Shown: in pieces, positions 8,701-17,419 of the stretch
Numbering within the stretch: position 1 is the stretch's first letter
Layout: each line of letters opens with the position of its first letter
Assembly: GCA_964453985.1 (NCBI GenBank)
Contig: CAYVQB010000002.1
Location: 1 to 54,294 of the forward strand
DNA length: 54,294 bases
Source: CAYVQB01 sp964453985
GTDB taxonomy: Bacteria; Babelota; Babeliae; Babelales; UASB340
Direction of reading: 5' to 3'
Translations under genes and position numbers: made by a program
The notes under the pieces: generated by a model
Seen by the model: only the letters and a program-made list of their open reading frames with translations
Told to the model about the DNA's origin: nothing
Databases searched by the model: none

Positions 8701-9470
8701 GATCGGTGAAACTTTTCCCACCCCTGTCTTGCTACTGCCATAAGTCTTGCTCTGTCAAAGCTATAAGGATTATCTCCCTGAATGCTCGAATTTGATCGCA
8801 ATAAGTCTAAAGGGCTTTTGTTTGATAAATTCTTTTTAAGAACTTCTTGGAGGATAATATCGAAATTATATTTTTTTATTTGTTTAATTATTAGCTCAAT
8901 AGAGCAGTTTATAAGCATGTTTAAAATTTCATAGTCTATTAAGAATAAACACTTAGAACTTGCTATAAGATGTAACGGATTATTTCCTAGCTTATTAGAT
9001 ATTCTTGGGTCGGCACCAAAGATTAAAAGTTTTTCAATGATTTCTTTTCTTAATTCAGGTTTAATCGTTATGCAAGCATAATGTAAAGCTGTATTTTGGT
9101 GTTGATCCTGTTTATTTATTTCTAAATTCGAAGGTTTTAAAAGAATATCTATTTTATTTATATTACCATCCCAACAGGCTTTTTGTAGTAACGTTAACCC
9201 AGATTCTTCATCTTGTTTGTTTAGATTGTCCATATAAGTTATGTTCGATTGACCGAAAGATTCTTCCAGCTCCTGCTCTGAGAGTAATAGGTTTTTGATA
9301 AGTTCAGGGTTGTTTATTTTTCCGTATTTAGCTCGCCCCATGCAATTTTTAATGCGTTGTATAATGCCATCCAGACAGCCAGGGGTTTCATGCTTGCCTG
9401 CATATGTTCCAGTGAAACACGAAACAGTAAGCAATAGTATTAAAATAGAAAATCTAGATATTTTTTTCAT
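8697..9470 (-). CDS. Secreted ankyrin-repeat protein
   Basis: 257 aa with an N-terminal export signal (hydrophobic ILILLLTVSCFTGTYA; the Cys could also be a lipobox). Ankyrin repeats run from about 89 to 170: GLTLLQKACWDGNINKIDILL, then NTALHYACI, then LLIFGADPRISNKLGNNPLHLIAS. Ankyrin repeats bind proteins, and secreted ones are common effectors of intracellular bacteria. The gene is convergent with the Lnt-like gene, overlapping its last codon. The target is unknown. Confidence 0.8.
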   Translation of the reverse strand: MKKISRFSILILLLTVSCFTGTYAGKHETPGCLDGIIQRIKNCMGRAKYGKINNPELIKNLLLSEQELEESFGQSNITYMDNLNKQDEESGLTLLQKACWDGNINKIDILLKPSNLEINKQDQHQNTALHYACITIKPELRKEIIEKLLIFGADPRISNKLGNNPLHLIASSKCLFLIDYEILNMLINCSIELIIKQIKKYNFDIILQEVLKKNLSNKSPLDLLRSNSSIQGDNPYSFDRARLMAVARQGWEKFHRS

Positions 9471-9636
9471 TTACAAACTCTCTTTAGGATAAGCAATACA
9501 CGATCAAACGACAATTTGAAGAGTATAGTTTAAGTGAATACGAGCAATTTTTCAATAAATTATAGGACTATTTTTTATCTCAATTTTCTGTTAAATTTAT
9601 AAAAAATATATTAATGAAAAATCGAAAGGTAAAGAC

Positions 9637-10086
9637 ATGCAAGTTTACATGCTAAAAGACGTTGAAAAAATTGGAATGGCAGGACATATTATTAAAGTTT
9701 CTGATGGTTATGCAATTAACTTTCTTATCCCAAGAAAATTAGCTATAAAGGTTACAGCCGAGGGTATGAGCTTTTTTAAGGCTAAGGAGAAAACAGCTAA
9801 TGCAAGTAAAGCTGTCTTAGGAAGCAAGACTGCAATGTTGGCTGAAAGAATAAAAAATATGCACATCACGGTCAAAAAAAGAGCTCATGATGGGGGTAAA
9901 CTTTACGGTGCTATTGGTGCAGATGATATAGTTGAACTATTAAAAGAAAAAGAAATTTCAGTAAACAAAAAACAAATAGAATTCCCAAAAGCTGTAAAAG
10001 CTGTTGGTGAACACAAAATAATAATCAGACTTTCTTCTAAGCTAAAACCAGAATTGAACCTAAAGGTTGTAGCAAAAGGAATATAA
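9637..10086 (+). CDS. rplI: 50S ribosomal protein L9
   Basis: 149 aa, the usual L9 length. The N-terminal RNA-binding domain has the conserved opening MQVYMLKDVEKIG and the segment VSDGYAINFLIPRKLA. A long helix and C-terminal domain (GGKLYGAIGADDI) follow. L9 binds 23S rRNA at the base of the L1 stalk. The gene starts a tight rplI-dnaB-ruvC operon, with 6 nt to dnaB. GAAAGG lies about 8 nt upstream of the ATG. Confidence 0.97.
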   Translation: MQVYMLKDVEKIGMAGHIIKVSDGYAINFLIPRKLAIKVTAEGMSFFKAKEKTANASKAVLGSKTAMLAERIKNMHITVKKRAHDGGKLYGAIGADDIVELLKEKEISVNKKQIEFPKAVKAVGEHKIIIRLSSKLKPELNLKVVAKGI

Positions 10087-10092
10087 TAAATA

Positions 10093-11478
10093 ATGTCACA
10101 ACAACAGGCTTTTGCAGGTTGGCGCAAAGATAAAAAAAAACAATCAGAGAGCCTTTTAGGCAAGAATTTACCATATGGTAAGGAAGCTGAGAAAGCGGTT
10201 CTGGCTGCTATATTACTTAATAGTCAGAACTTAACACTCGTTACAGATGTCCTCAGGGCTACTGATTTTTACGATAATGCCAATTCTATAATTTATAAGG
10301 TTATCTTTGATTTAGCTCAAGCTAATCAAAAAATTGATTTAGTTGTGTTGCAAGATGAGCTGGAAAAGCGGGAACAGCTAGAAATAGTTGGCGGCTTGAT
10401 GTATCTATTAGAATTACAGGAAGATATTCCTGCAATAGGCATGATAACCCAGCACGCAAAGATTGTAAAAGATAAGTCTATCTTGAGACAATTAATTCAA
10501 TCTGCTTCTGATATTATTAGCACTTGCTATAGTCAGGATATGGAAGAAATTGAGCCTGTTTTAGATTTTGCAGAAAAAAAGATCTTCCAAATATCCAACA
10601 AGCTAGCACCATCAAATTTTGTTGCCTTTGAGACGCTATTAAAAAGAACATTCCAACACCTCGCAGAAATGAAAACCTCTCGTGAAGGTGTAACGGGTGT
10701 GCCTGCGGGTTTTGCAGCCTTTGATAACATGACAAGTGGTATGCAAAAAGGGGACCTTCTTATTTTGGCTGCTCGTCCCTCTATGGGTAAGACAGCGCTA
10801 GCACTAAATATTGCGCTTAATGCTTGGAAGGCGGGTTTTGGCGTTGGAATATTTTCGTTAGAAATGTCATCTGAACAGTTAGTTTTAAGAATGCTTTCTT
10901 CTGAATCTAAGATTCCTCATCAAAAAATAAGAAATGCTATGGTAAGCTCTGAAGAATGGGAAGAACTGGTTAATACTGCCGGAGGTTTGGCAGAAGCAAA
11001 AATCTTTATAGATGATTCACCGGGGCTTAATATTTTAGAGCTTAGAGCAAAGGCCAGAAAGTTAAAGGCTAGTGCTGGCATAAGTTTAATAGTTATAGAC
11101 TATTTACAACTTTTGAGTTCAAACAGAAGGCATGAAAATAGAACTCAAGAAATTTCAGAAATTTCTCGATCTTTAAAAGCTTTAGCTAAAGAATTAAATA
11201 TTCCTGTGCTTGCTCTTTCTCAGCTATCTCGATCTCTTGAAAGTCGTATGGATAAGCGTCCATTGCTTTCAGATCTTCGTGAATCTGGCGCTATTGAGCA
11301 GGATGGTGATGTTATATTCTTTGTGTACAGAGACGTTATTTATAATCCTGAAACGGAACATCCGGATTTGACTGAAATTATTGTTGGCAAACAAAGAAAC
11401 GGACCTGTTGGAAGTTTTCATATAAGTTTTCAGGGAGATATTACTCGGTTTTTTGATATTGCTGATCCCGAGTACTAG
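10093..11478 (+). CDS. dnaB: Replicative DNA helicase DnaB
   Basis: 461 aa. N-terminal DnaB domain (LPYGKEAEKAVLAAILL onward), then a RecA-like C-terminal domain with Walker A ARPSMGKTA (about 227-235), Walker B region LIVIDYLQLL (about 333-342) and the C-terminal DGDVIFFVYRD motif. It is the hexameric 5'-3' helicase at the replication fork. It follows rplI by 6 nt, an order seen in many bacteria. A degenerate copy of its 3' end lies at 12268-12312. Confidence 0.97.
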   Translation: MSQQQAFAGWRKDKKKQSESLLGKNLPYGKEAEKAVLAAILLNSQNLTLVTDVLRATDFYDNANSIIYKVIFDLAQANQKIDLVVLQDELEKREQLEIVGGLMYLLELQEDIPAIGMITQHAKIVKDKSILRQLIQSASDIISTCYSQDMEEIEPVLDFAEKKIFQISNKLAPSNFVAFETLLKRTFQHLAEMKTSREGVTGVPAGFAAFDNMTSGMQKGDLLILAARPSMGKTALALNIALNAWKAGFGVGIFSLEMSSEQLVLRMLSSESKIPHQKIRNAMVSSEEWEELVNTAGGLAEAKIFIDDSPGLNILELRAKARKLKASAGISLIVIDYLQLLSSNRRHENRTQEISEISRSLKALAKELNIPVLALSQLSRSLESRMDKRPLLSDLRESGAIEQDGDVIFFVYRDVIYNPETEHPDLTEIIVGKQRNGPVGSFHISFQGDITRFFDIADPEY

Positions 11479-11504
11479 AAGAGAGTAAAAAAAGGGAGAA
11501 GAGA

Positions 11505-12023
11505 GTGGGTAGTGATGTCGTAATTTTAGGTGTAGACCCAGGATTTGGTATTGCAGGATATTCTATATTAAGAATTGAAGAAAAAAGAACCTTAATTCTC
11601 GATTACGGTTATCTAAAACAAAATTCAAAAAAACATCTTTCCGAACGAACTGGTATATTTTATGATTTCTTTAAAGATAAAATAGAAAAATTTAAGATTA
11701 CACAGTTAGCACTAGAGACACCATTTCTTGGTAAAAACGCACAAACTTTCTTAAAACTTGGGTACTTACGGGGCATCTTATATTTACTCACAAACCAATA
11801 TGATTTAACTATTTATGAATTCTCTCCACGGGAAGTAAAGGTTGCCGTAACTGGCTTTGGTGGAGCCTCTAAGGAACAGGTTGCTTTAATGATACTCTCC
11901 ATGTTTCCCAAGCTTAATGAGTTGGGTAAAATTGAGAAAAACGATGTGACTGATGCGCTTGCCGTCGCCATTTGTGGTGTATGGCAACGGCAACAACAAA
12001 ACTTGATTAATAGACTAGTTTGA
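11505..12023 (+). CDS. ruvC: Holliday junction resolvase RuvC
   Basis: 172 aa, normal length. The four acidic catalytic residues are in place: Asp11 (GVDPG), Glu71 (ALETPF), Asp147 and Asp150 (KNDVTDALAVAIC). RuvC cuts Holliday junctions symmetrically with RuvAB. The start is GTG with GGGAG about 7 nt upstream; no in-frame ATG fits. It sits 26 nt after dnaB. ruvA and ruvB are not in the window. A decayed partial duplicate of ruvC lies about 300 bp downstream. Confidence 0.95.
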   Translation: MGSDVVILGVDPGFGIAGYSILRIEEKRTLILDYGYLKQNSKKHLSERTGIFYDFFKDKIEKFKITQLALETPFLGKNAQTFLKLGYLRGILYLLTNQYDLTIYEFSPREVKVAVTGFGGASKEQVALMILSMFPKLNELGKIEKNDVTDALAVAICGVWQRQQQNLINRLV

Positions 12024-12227
12024 TTATTTTTTCTTACCAAAATAGAAAAATGGATTTAAATAACTAAAAAGGTTTGCTTTAGTCGCAGTAGAAGCTTTGC
12101 TTATTCCTGCAATACGTATTGCCAATATTTCCTCGCTAGTTTTAGCGCCTCTCTTTTTTAATAGCTCAGTAACCTTTTCGCTGGTCGTAAGATCTAGAGG
12201 GGTCGGGTGTTTGATTCTGTATTTTGA
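12024..12227 (-). pseudogene. Relic of an ankyrin-repeat gene (C-terminal end only)
   Basis: A 67-codon open stretch on the minus strand has no proper start and ends in a stop that directly abuts the ruvC stop. It reads TPLDLTTSEKVTELLKKRGA followed by KTSEEILAI, which is the second half of an ankyrin repeat, and ends in an aromatic tail (NPFFYFGKK). An in-frame stop at 12228-12230 closes it upstream. It looks like the surviving 3' end of an ankyrin gene trapped between ruvC and the ruvC relic. Confidence 0.6.
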
Positions 12228-12267
12228 TTAAAATAGCTATGTTTTGCCCAAAAAGCACGTTTTTCCT

Positions 12268-12436
12268 TGATATTGCCGTCCCCAAGTATTAAAAGCATAA
12301 TAAAAGGGACAAAAAACTATCTTTTTCTACAAAAACGCACAAACCTTCTTAAAACTTGGATGTCTACGAGGTATCTTATACTTACTCGCAAACCAATACG
12401 ATCTTACTATAGAATTTGATTAATAAGTTAATTTAA
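12268..12436 (+). pseudogene. Decayed duplicate of the dnaB 3' end and parts of ruvC
   Basis: Three blocks match upstream genes in order. 12268-12312 resembles the last dnaB codons and the dnaB-ruvC spacer (11455-11500). About 12316-12413 resembles ruvC 11717-11822, including the near-identical AAAAACGCACAAAC and CTTCTTAAAACTTGG. 12413-12436 resembles the ruvC 3' end (12001-12023; TTGATTAATA shared). The ruvC start and two internal parts are deleted. This records a tandem duplication of the dnaB-ruvC junction followed by decay. Confidence 0.75.
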
Positions 12437-12437
12437 T

Positions 12438-12466
12438 AACCAACAAAGGTTAACTCTTTGTTGGTT
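12438..12466 (-). terminator. Hairpin terminator overlapping the end of the neighbouring minus-strand gene
   Basis: A perfect 11-bp stem: AACCAACAAAG 12438-12448 with CTTTGTTGGTT 12456-12466, loop 7 nt. The right arm encodes the last codons (Lys-Pro-Thr-Lys) of the gene at 12450-13118; the left arm lies beyond its stop. Confidence 0.6.
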
Positions 12467-13118
12467 TTAGCGATAATTTTTTAAATTTATCCTCAATTTC
12501 ATATAAATTAACACAGTCACTAACGCCTAACAACCATGCAAAATAGCCATAGTTTAGGCTGAAAAACTCCCCGGTCAGAATCCTTTTCATGAAGGCAAAA
12601 TAGTCAAAGTTTACGGGTAAGTTTCCTTCGTAATGCCTTGTGGCTACCTTTTTTATCTTTTTCAGTATATACGGCGCCAGCAAGATAATAATCTTATACT
12701 GCAAAACATTTTTTTCACCTTTAATCATTAATAAGAAACGATTTAAAGAGGTCTTCGGATTAGACGTGGCGCTTTCAATAATAGCCTTGTAACTACATCC
12801 ATAACTATCCATAACAAGCGGTTCAAGAGACTCCATTTGTTGAGATAGTGAATTACTCTGTCTTATTGCAAAAAAACTTGTTATAAATTGCTTAGCGTTC
12901 TTATTTACCGATAAAAGTCGTATAAAGTCTTCGGGGGTTTGTAGCGGAGAATTTTCTTGATTTAGTATTCTTTCTCCAATTTCATCAATAGCGCAGGCGG
13001 CCCAAAGTCTAGTATAAACATTTTCTTCTATTGCCACAGGCTTTCGCGGTGGATCCTCCATAGAAAAAAGGGTGCTTGTGAAAAATAACGAATAAGCTAT
13101 GATTCGTAAAATACTCAT
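12450..13118 (-). CDS. Secreted protein of unknown family
   Basis: 222 aa. The N-terminal signal peptide MSILRIIAYSLFFTSTLFS is followed by MEDPP, the 'Met-acidic' pattern seen after many signal peptides in this window. The rest is mostly helical with a hydrophobic stretch YKIIILLAPYILKKIKK (about 142-158) and an aromatic-rich segment near 170-200. No motif was recognised. The 3' end lies within a terminator hairpin next to the dnaB/ruvC relic. Confidence 0.6.
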   Translation of the reverse strand: MSILRIIAYSLFFTSTLFSMEDPPRKPVAIEENVYTRLWAACAIDEIGERILNQENSPLQTPEDFIRLLSVNKNAKQFITSFFAIRQSNSLSQQMESLEPLVMDSYGCSYKAIIESATSNPKTSLNRFLLMIKGEKNVLQYKIIILLAPYILKKIKKVATRHYEGNLPVNFDYFAFMKRILTGEFFSLNYGYFAWLLGVSDCVNLYEIEDKFKKLSLKPTKS

Positions 13119-13297
13119 CTCTATTTTCCTAGAAAGGGTAAAAAAAAACTATCTTTTCATACAAAAAAACAACTTTTAATAGTATAATCATTTTTCCTTT
13201 AACTAACAAACAAGAATACTATTGCCTATATGTAATTGTTTACTGTATGTTTATACTAATAACTAGTTTTATATTTTTAATAAAAACAGGGGGAATT

Positions 13298-13858
13298 ATG
13301 AAAAAAAGTAGAATCTTTTTAATTTCTACTATATTTTTAGGCTCATTCTTTTTTCAAAACATTTCTTGCATGGAAGACGAAGGGTTTATCGGGGAGGACC
13401 TAAAAGGAGAAATTGCTCGCCATTTTAACCCAACAGAAAAACAAAAGAAACAAATTAAGGATCGGCGTACTTATGATGAATGGAAAAGAAATAAAATAGA
13501 AGAAATAAGCGACAATCTACCATTGGTATCTATACTATCAGAGGATTTTAGTAATGACGATATTGTACTCAACTTAAGTAAGAAAAATAATCCTGAAGTA
13601 AAAATAACAACAGAGGTTGTAGCAGATATTATAAAGTCGCTAGATCCTGAAATAACTCAAATCATAAATGTATTGAATCTTTCAGGTAATGGTCTAACAA
13701 GACTACCCAAAGAGATCGTAAGATTCAAATTGAAAAAGCTAGACCTTACGGGTAATGTTTTGAAAAACGATAAAGGACTTTATTCCCTTGATAGCTTTTT
13801 CAAAATTTTAAGAGATAAAAATACAGAGATAGTGATTTTGGGAATTGGTAATAAATAG
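13298..13858 (+). CDS. Secreted LRR protein, paralogue of the next gene
   Basis: 186 aa from ATG 13298 (CAGGGGG just upstream), chosen over an in-frame upstream ATG at 13247 because the signal peptide MKKSRIFLISTIFLGSFFF starts here. The mature part opens CMEDEG. The N-terminal half aligns with the F-box region of the next gene but is degenerate (DLKGEIARHFNPTEKQKK, then YDEWKRNKIEE). The C-terminal half has leucine-rich repeats: VLNLSGNGLTRLP and LKKLDLTGNVL. It is probably a duplicated effector that lost a clear F-box. Confidence 0.7.
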   Translation: MKKSRIFLISTIFLGSFFFQNISCMEDEGFIGEDLKGEIARHFNPTEKQKKQIKDRRTYDEWKRNKIEEISDNLPLVSILSEDFSNDDIVLNLSKKNNPEVKITTEVVADIIKSLDPEITQIINVLNLSGNGLTRLPKEIVRFKLKKLDLTGNVLKNDKGLYSLDSFFKILRDKNTEIVILGIGNK

Positions 13859-13874
13859 ATATAAAGGAGAAATT

Positions 13875-14493
13875 ATGAAAAACATAAGCAAAGCATTATT
13901 AGTGTTATTGTTAATAACGGGAGGACTAACCCCAAAGCTTCGTAGTATGGATGCAACGACTTTGTCTTCATTACCTAGAGAATTAAAGCTTGAGATACTT
14001 AAAAACTTACCTTCTGAAAAAGTTGCAAAAATGATGAGGATTAGTAAGGAATGGAAAAATCTGGGAATGGCAACTCTCAAAGATATAAAGCTAGAAGAAA
14101 AGCTTGAAGCCTGGAAAAATAAAAAGATTGAAGAAGGGGATGATGCTTCTTTAATTAAAGTCTTGAACCGAGAGGTTGAAGACTTTAAGCCCAATTAGAA
14201 TTACGTTAGATCTGAGTAGGGCTAATAACCCCGAGGTTTCAGGGATAGCAATAATCCAAGAAGTTATCACGGATATAGTAAACTCCATAGGTATAGAAAA
14301 GATAAAGAAATTAAATCTCTCGGGTAATCAACTAGATTTTTTGCCCGAAATAGTCGGTAGGCTGCAATTAAAAGAGATCGATATTACAGGGAACAACATT
14401 GATGATAACGATAAGATTTTAAAGCAACTAAGAGCTAACAACCCCGATATAAATATTATAACGGGACGAATGGTCAGAACAAAGAGAAGATAA
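13875..14493 (+). pseudogene. Secreted F-box/LRR gene split by a +1 frameshift
   Basis: Frame 1 (13875-14198, 107 aa) has a signal peptide (MKNISKALLVLLLITGG), MD after the signal, and an F-box at about 30-65 (LPRELKLEILKNLPSEKV, then ISKEWKNL). It stops at TAG 14196. The second frame (from about 14176 to 14493) continues with LRRs: IRITLDLSRANNPEV, LNLSGNQLDFLP, LKEIDITGNNI. The paralogue just upstream aligns across the junction without a gap if one base is skipped after CCC at 14189-14191 (EDFKP then IRITLDLS, against EDFSNDDIVLNLS). This is therefore one gene with a one-base insertion, a sequencing error, or a recoding site (CCC-A). The start follows AAAGGAG. Confidence 0.75.
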
Positions 14494-14516
14494 TGCTAAA
14501 TAGATTTAAACTTATG

Positions 14517-14546
14517 ATATCGAGTTATGTTCTCATAACTCGATAT
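14517..14546 (+). terminator. Long AT-rich hairpin after the split F-box/LRR gene
   Basis: A perfect 13-bp stem, 14517-14529 with 14534-14546, and a 4-nt loop (TTCT), 24 bp after the LRR stop. The following U-tract is weak (TGTTATCT). Confidence 0.55.
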
Positions 14547-14752
14547 TGTTATCTAAAATCCTAAATCAAATCTAAATGCTAATTCTGATAATAATTATTA
14601 TGTTAAAAAATAGATTGTCCTGAATTTAATCTAAAAGAATACAAAAGTTAAAACTCTGTGAATTCAAAAGAACTATGATATTTCTATCTTTATTACTAAT
14701 TTATGATATCAAAAAGTTCCAGTTTTACAAGAGAATATATATAAAAAAACAA

Positions 14753-14780
14753 CCGCCACACAAGTAAACTCGTGTGGCGG
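14753..14780 (-). terminator. Rho-independent terminator for the dnaN-recF operon
   Basis: GC-rich 9-bp stem CCGCCACAC 14753-14761 with GTGTGGCGG 14772-14780, loop 10 nt. Read on the minus strand it is followed by TTGTTTTTTT. It lies about 310 bp beyond the recF stop. Confidence 0.7.
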
Positions 14781-15089
14781 AAAAAAGGAGAAAGGAGAGT
14801 AGTAATGAAGCTAATTAAATGTTAGGACATATATTCTACGGGACAATGGTCCCAAATGCTACCTAACTAAGAAATATTTTATATGATTCCATAAGAAAAT
14901 CAAGTTATTTCTGTACTTTGCCCTAAAGCGGCCCAAAAGCGTCTTTAATTTCAAATATAAATACCAAAAGTTAGGATTCCACCATGCAGAAACATGTTCC
15001 GCATAATGGAAAAAGGAGAGTAGTCATAAAATACAAAAATTAAGGTCGAGCAATTATCGTAGACAATTATGAGATAAAGTCAAATATTT

Positions 15090-16190
15090 TTACATCTTAA
15101 TAAGCTGAAAATCACCTTGGAATGGTGTCTCGAAATCCAAGAAGGACCTTAATGGACTGGTCAGGAAAACCTGGTTATTCATATCTTTTAGAACATTCAA
15201 GAAACAAGTTAAGCGATTTTGATCAAAATCAGTCAAAAAATCATCTAATAACAGGACTCCAGGTTCGCCCTCTTGTTGCAACATCTGTAATTGAACTATT
15301 TTCAGCAAAAATAGAACCATTTTTTGCTGCCCACGTGACGCAAATACTCTAGCCCTCTTATCGCTTAAGGTTATTGTAAAATCGTCTAGATGGGCACCAA
15401 AGAAGCCTCTACAAAACTTACATTCCTTGCTTAAAACATTTTTTTCATAAAAGCCCCAAAAACCATCAAAGTCATGAGATAAATCAATATTTCTTGGTAA
15501 ATATTTTAATAGAATTTGTCCTATTTTATCGTCAAAATATTTATTTAATAAACTATTAACTCTCACTTCTATATCTTTTAGAAATTTCACTCTTGATCTT
15601 TGTAAAGTTATAGATTGCTCCCATAATTGTTTTGTCCAAACTTTAAGCTCTTGAAGCTTTTTGCCCAAAAGCAATGATGGTGCATTGATGGCCAGAAAAC
15701 TATTTCTGTGATCAAGAACCTGTTTATATTTTTTTAAGTTTTGCATAAAATTGGAATCTAATAAAAAAAGAGATTGGTTCAAGTATGCCCTTCTATAATC
15801 AGGCGAACCTGTGACTAATAAAAGATCATCTTGAGCAATACTGATAACTCTAAATCTTGAAGTTACATCTTTATAACTAAGAATTTGTTTTTTATTAAAT
15901 TTTACAATCTTGCCATCTTGTTCAGAATAACCAACATGAATAGAGTTGCCCTCGCCACAATGTTCATCAAAATCTACTTGTAAGAAAAAATGCTCACTTT
16001 CAAAATGAGGCAACTCTTTATTTAATCTTGTTCTGAAAGATTTTAAATAACAAGTATAGTAAATGGCTTCAAGTAGACTTGTCTTGCCAATGCCATTATC
16101 ACCTTGAAAAATGACAAACCTACTATCAAAATTAAATTCATTATTTTTAAAACAACGAAAATTTTTTAGCTTAATCTTGTTGACAAACAC
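15090..16190 (-). CDS. recF: DNA replication and repair protein RecF
   Basis: 366 aa, usual length. SMC-like ATPase: Walker A GDNGIGKTS (about 30-38), the DDLLLVTGSPDYRR-YLNQ segment (about 117-137), ABC signature-like SRGQQKM (about 289-295) and Walker B LLLDDFLTDFD (about 315-325). RecF loads RecA at gaps together with RecO and RecR. The gene begins 5 nt after dnaN on the same strand, so the two form an operon. The N-terminus MFVNKIKLKNFRCFKN is typical of the family. Confidence 0.96.
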   Translation of the reverse strand: MFVNKIKLKNFRCFKNNEFNFDSRFVIFQGDNGIGKTSLLEAIYYTCYLKSFRTRLNKELPHFESEHFFLQVDFDEHCGEGNSIHVGYSEQDGKIVKFNKKQILSYKDVTSRFRVISIAQDDLLLVTGSPDYRRAYLNQSLFLLDSNFMQNLKKYKQVLDHRNSFLAINAPSLLLGKKLQELKVWTKQLWEQSITLQRSRVKFLKDIEVRVNSLLNKYFDDKIGQILLKYLPRNIDLSHDFDGFWGFYEKNVLSKECKFCRGFFGAHLDDFTITLSDKRARVFASRGQQKMVLFLLKIVQLQMLQQEGEPGVLLLDDFLTDFDQNRLTCFLNVLKDMNNQVFLTSPLRSFLDFETPFQGDFQLIKM

Positions 16191-16195
16191 TATTT

Positions 16196-17320
16196 CTACT
16201 CTGAAGCTTGCGATTGAGAAACAGGCATAACCAAATAAGTTAAATGATAAGAATCTTGTTCGGTTTCAAAAATTATAGGTTTTGCGTTGCTCTTTACATA
16301 AAAGTTAATTTTATCTTTTGGAAATACTTGCAAACCAGTTAGCATGTATGGAGAATAAAATTGACTCTCTATTGGATCACCGGAAAAATTTTCTAAAACC
16401 AAAGACTCTTCTAATTTTCCGACTTCCTTGTTATGCAAACTTACATGCATTAAATCTTTTTGGAATGTAAAATCAGTCGCTACAAATTGACCTCCCAAAA
16501 GGCAACTTGTTCTCTTTAACGTTTTCAAGAAAGCTTCTTTATCAAGTATTGCAGAAATAAACTCTTCTTTTTGTAATACTGGATGATAATGTGGAAATGG
16601 ATCAGAGATTAACTTTGTGAAAAAATTAAAATTAGCACCCGAAAATACTAATTGGTTACCACATACACCCAAGAATACAGATTCCACCTGAGTTGATTCT
16701 AAAATCTTTTTGAGTTCTAAAACGGCTTTTTTAGGCAATAACCATTTCTTGTCCTCACCTAACTTATACTTATCTGTTTTTACTCTTGCCAAACGGTGGC
16801 CGTCTGTTGCAACCATACACATTTGCTCATCAGAAAATTCCAAAAGCATACCGTTTAAAGCAGCATTAGAATTACTTTGAGGAATTAAGAAAGCAACCTT
16901 TGAAAGCATATCCAATAAAAAGCCTGCCTCTATTTGCATCAAGTTTTCTATACGTTCTGGAAATGCGGGGAAATCTTCCTTGTCTCTTATGTTTAAAGAT
17001 AATTCTACGCCACTTGCATTTAAGTTGAGCTGGTTATCTTTAATATTAAATTCTATTTCGCCTTCTAATTCTTTGACTAATTCAAAGATCCTTTTTCCTG
17101 AAATCAAAAAGTCGATGTTTTCGATAAGGTCACTTGCAATTACCATGTTTGACTGCAAGCTTACTTCTAAATCTGTAGATTTCAAGGTAAGTTCTTTTGG
17201 TGTAACTTGAAACAGTATGGATTCTGTTACATCTAATGCTGTTCTTTTGTTACAAATTGGTTGCATTGAAGATAACAAAGAAATTAACTCTTTTTGCTCT
17301 ATAGTAAATTTTCCGGTCAT
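16196..17320 (-). CDS. dnaN: DNA polymerase III beta sliding clamp
   Basis: 374 aa, typical length. Three clamp domains: the first contains L-S-MQPICNKRTALDVTESILF; the second has the conserved AALNGMLLEFSDEQMCMVATDGHRLARV segment (about 150-180); the C-terminus carries the Y-L-VMPVSQ motif equivalent to the usual MPMR end. The ring tethers the polymerase to DNA. First gene of dnaN-recF; dnaA is about 13 kb away. Confidence 0.97.
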   Translation of the reverse strand: MTGKFTIEQKELISLLSSMQPICNKRTALDVTESILFQVTPKELTLKSTDLEVSLQSNMVIASDLIENIDFLISGKRIFELVKELEGEIEFNIKDNQLNLNASGVELSLNIRDKEDFPAFPERIENLMQIEAGFLLDMLSKVAFLIPQSNSNAALNGMLLEFSDEQMCMVATDGHRLARVKTDKYKLGEDKKWLLPKKAVLELKKILESTQVESVFLGVCGNQLVFSGANFNFFTKLISDPFPHYHPVLQKEEFISAILDKEAFLKTLKRTSCLLGGQFVATDFTFQKDLMHVSLHNKEVGKLEESLVLENFSGDPIESQFYSPYMLTGLQVFPKDKINFYVKSNAKPIIFETEQDSYHLTYLVMPVSQSQASE

Positions 17321-17419
17321 GAATTACTCTCTATTATAAAAGAAAAACTTTAATACTTTTTATACTTGTTTAATTATAAAACATCGAATCTAATTAGCAA
17401 ATTATTCTTGAATACGAAT

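Larger units (their letters stand above)
14494..15089. other. Gene-free stretch with hairpins and two similar hairpin-plus-ribosome-site modules
   Basis: No convincing protein or tRNA gene. It holds a 13-bp hairpin (14517-14546), the terminator for dnaN-recF (14753-14780), and tandem ribosome sites at 14785-14799 followed by a six-codon reading frame, MKLIKC, at 14805-14825. A second, weaker hairpin at about 14970-15003 (TTCCACCATGC with GCATAATGGAA, 9 of 11 paired) is also followed by AAAAAGGAGAGTAGT, as the first is. The region may be the remains of a duplicated small gene and its leader. Confidence 0.5.
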
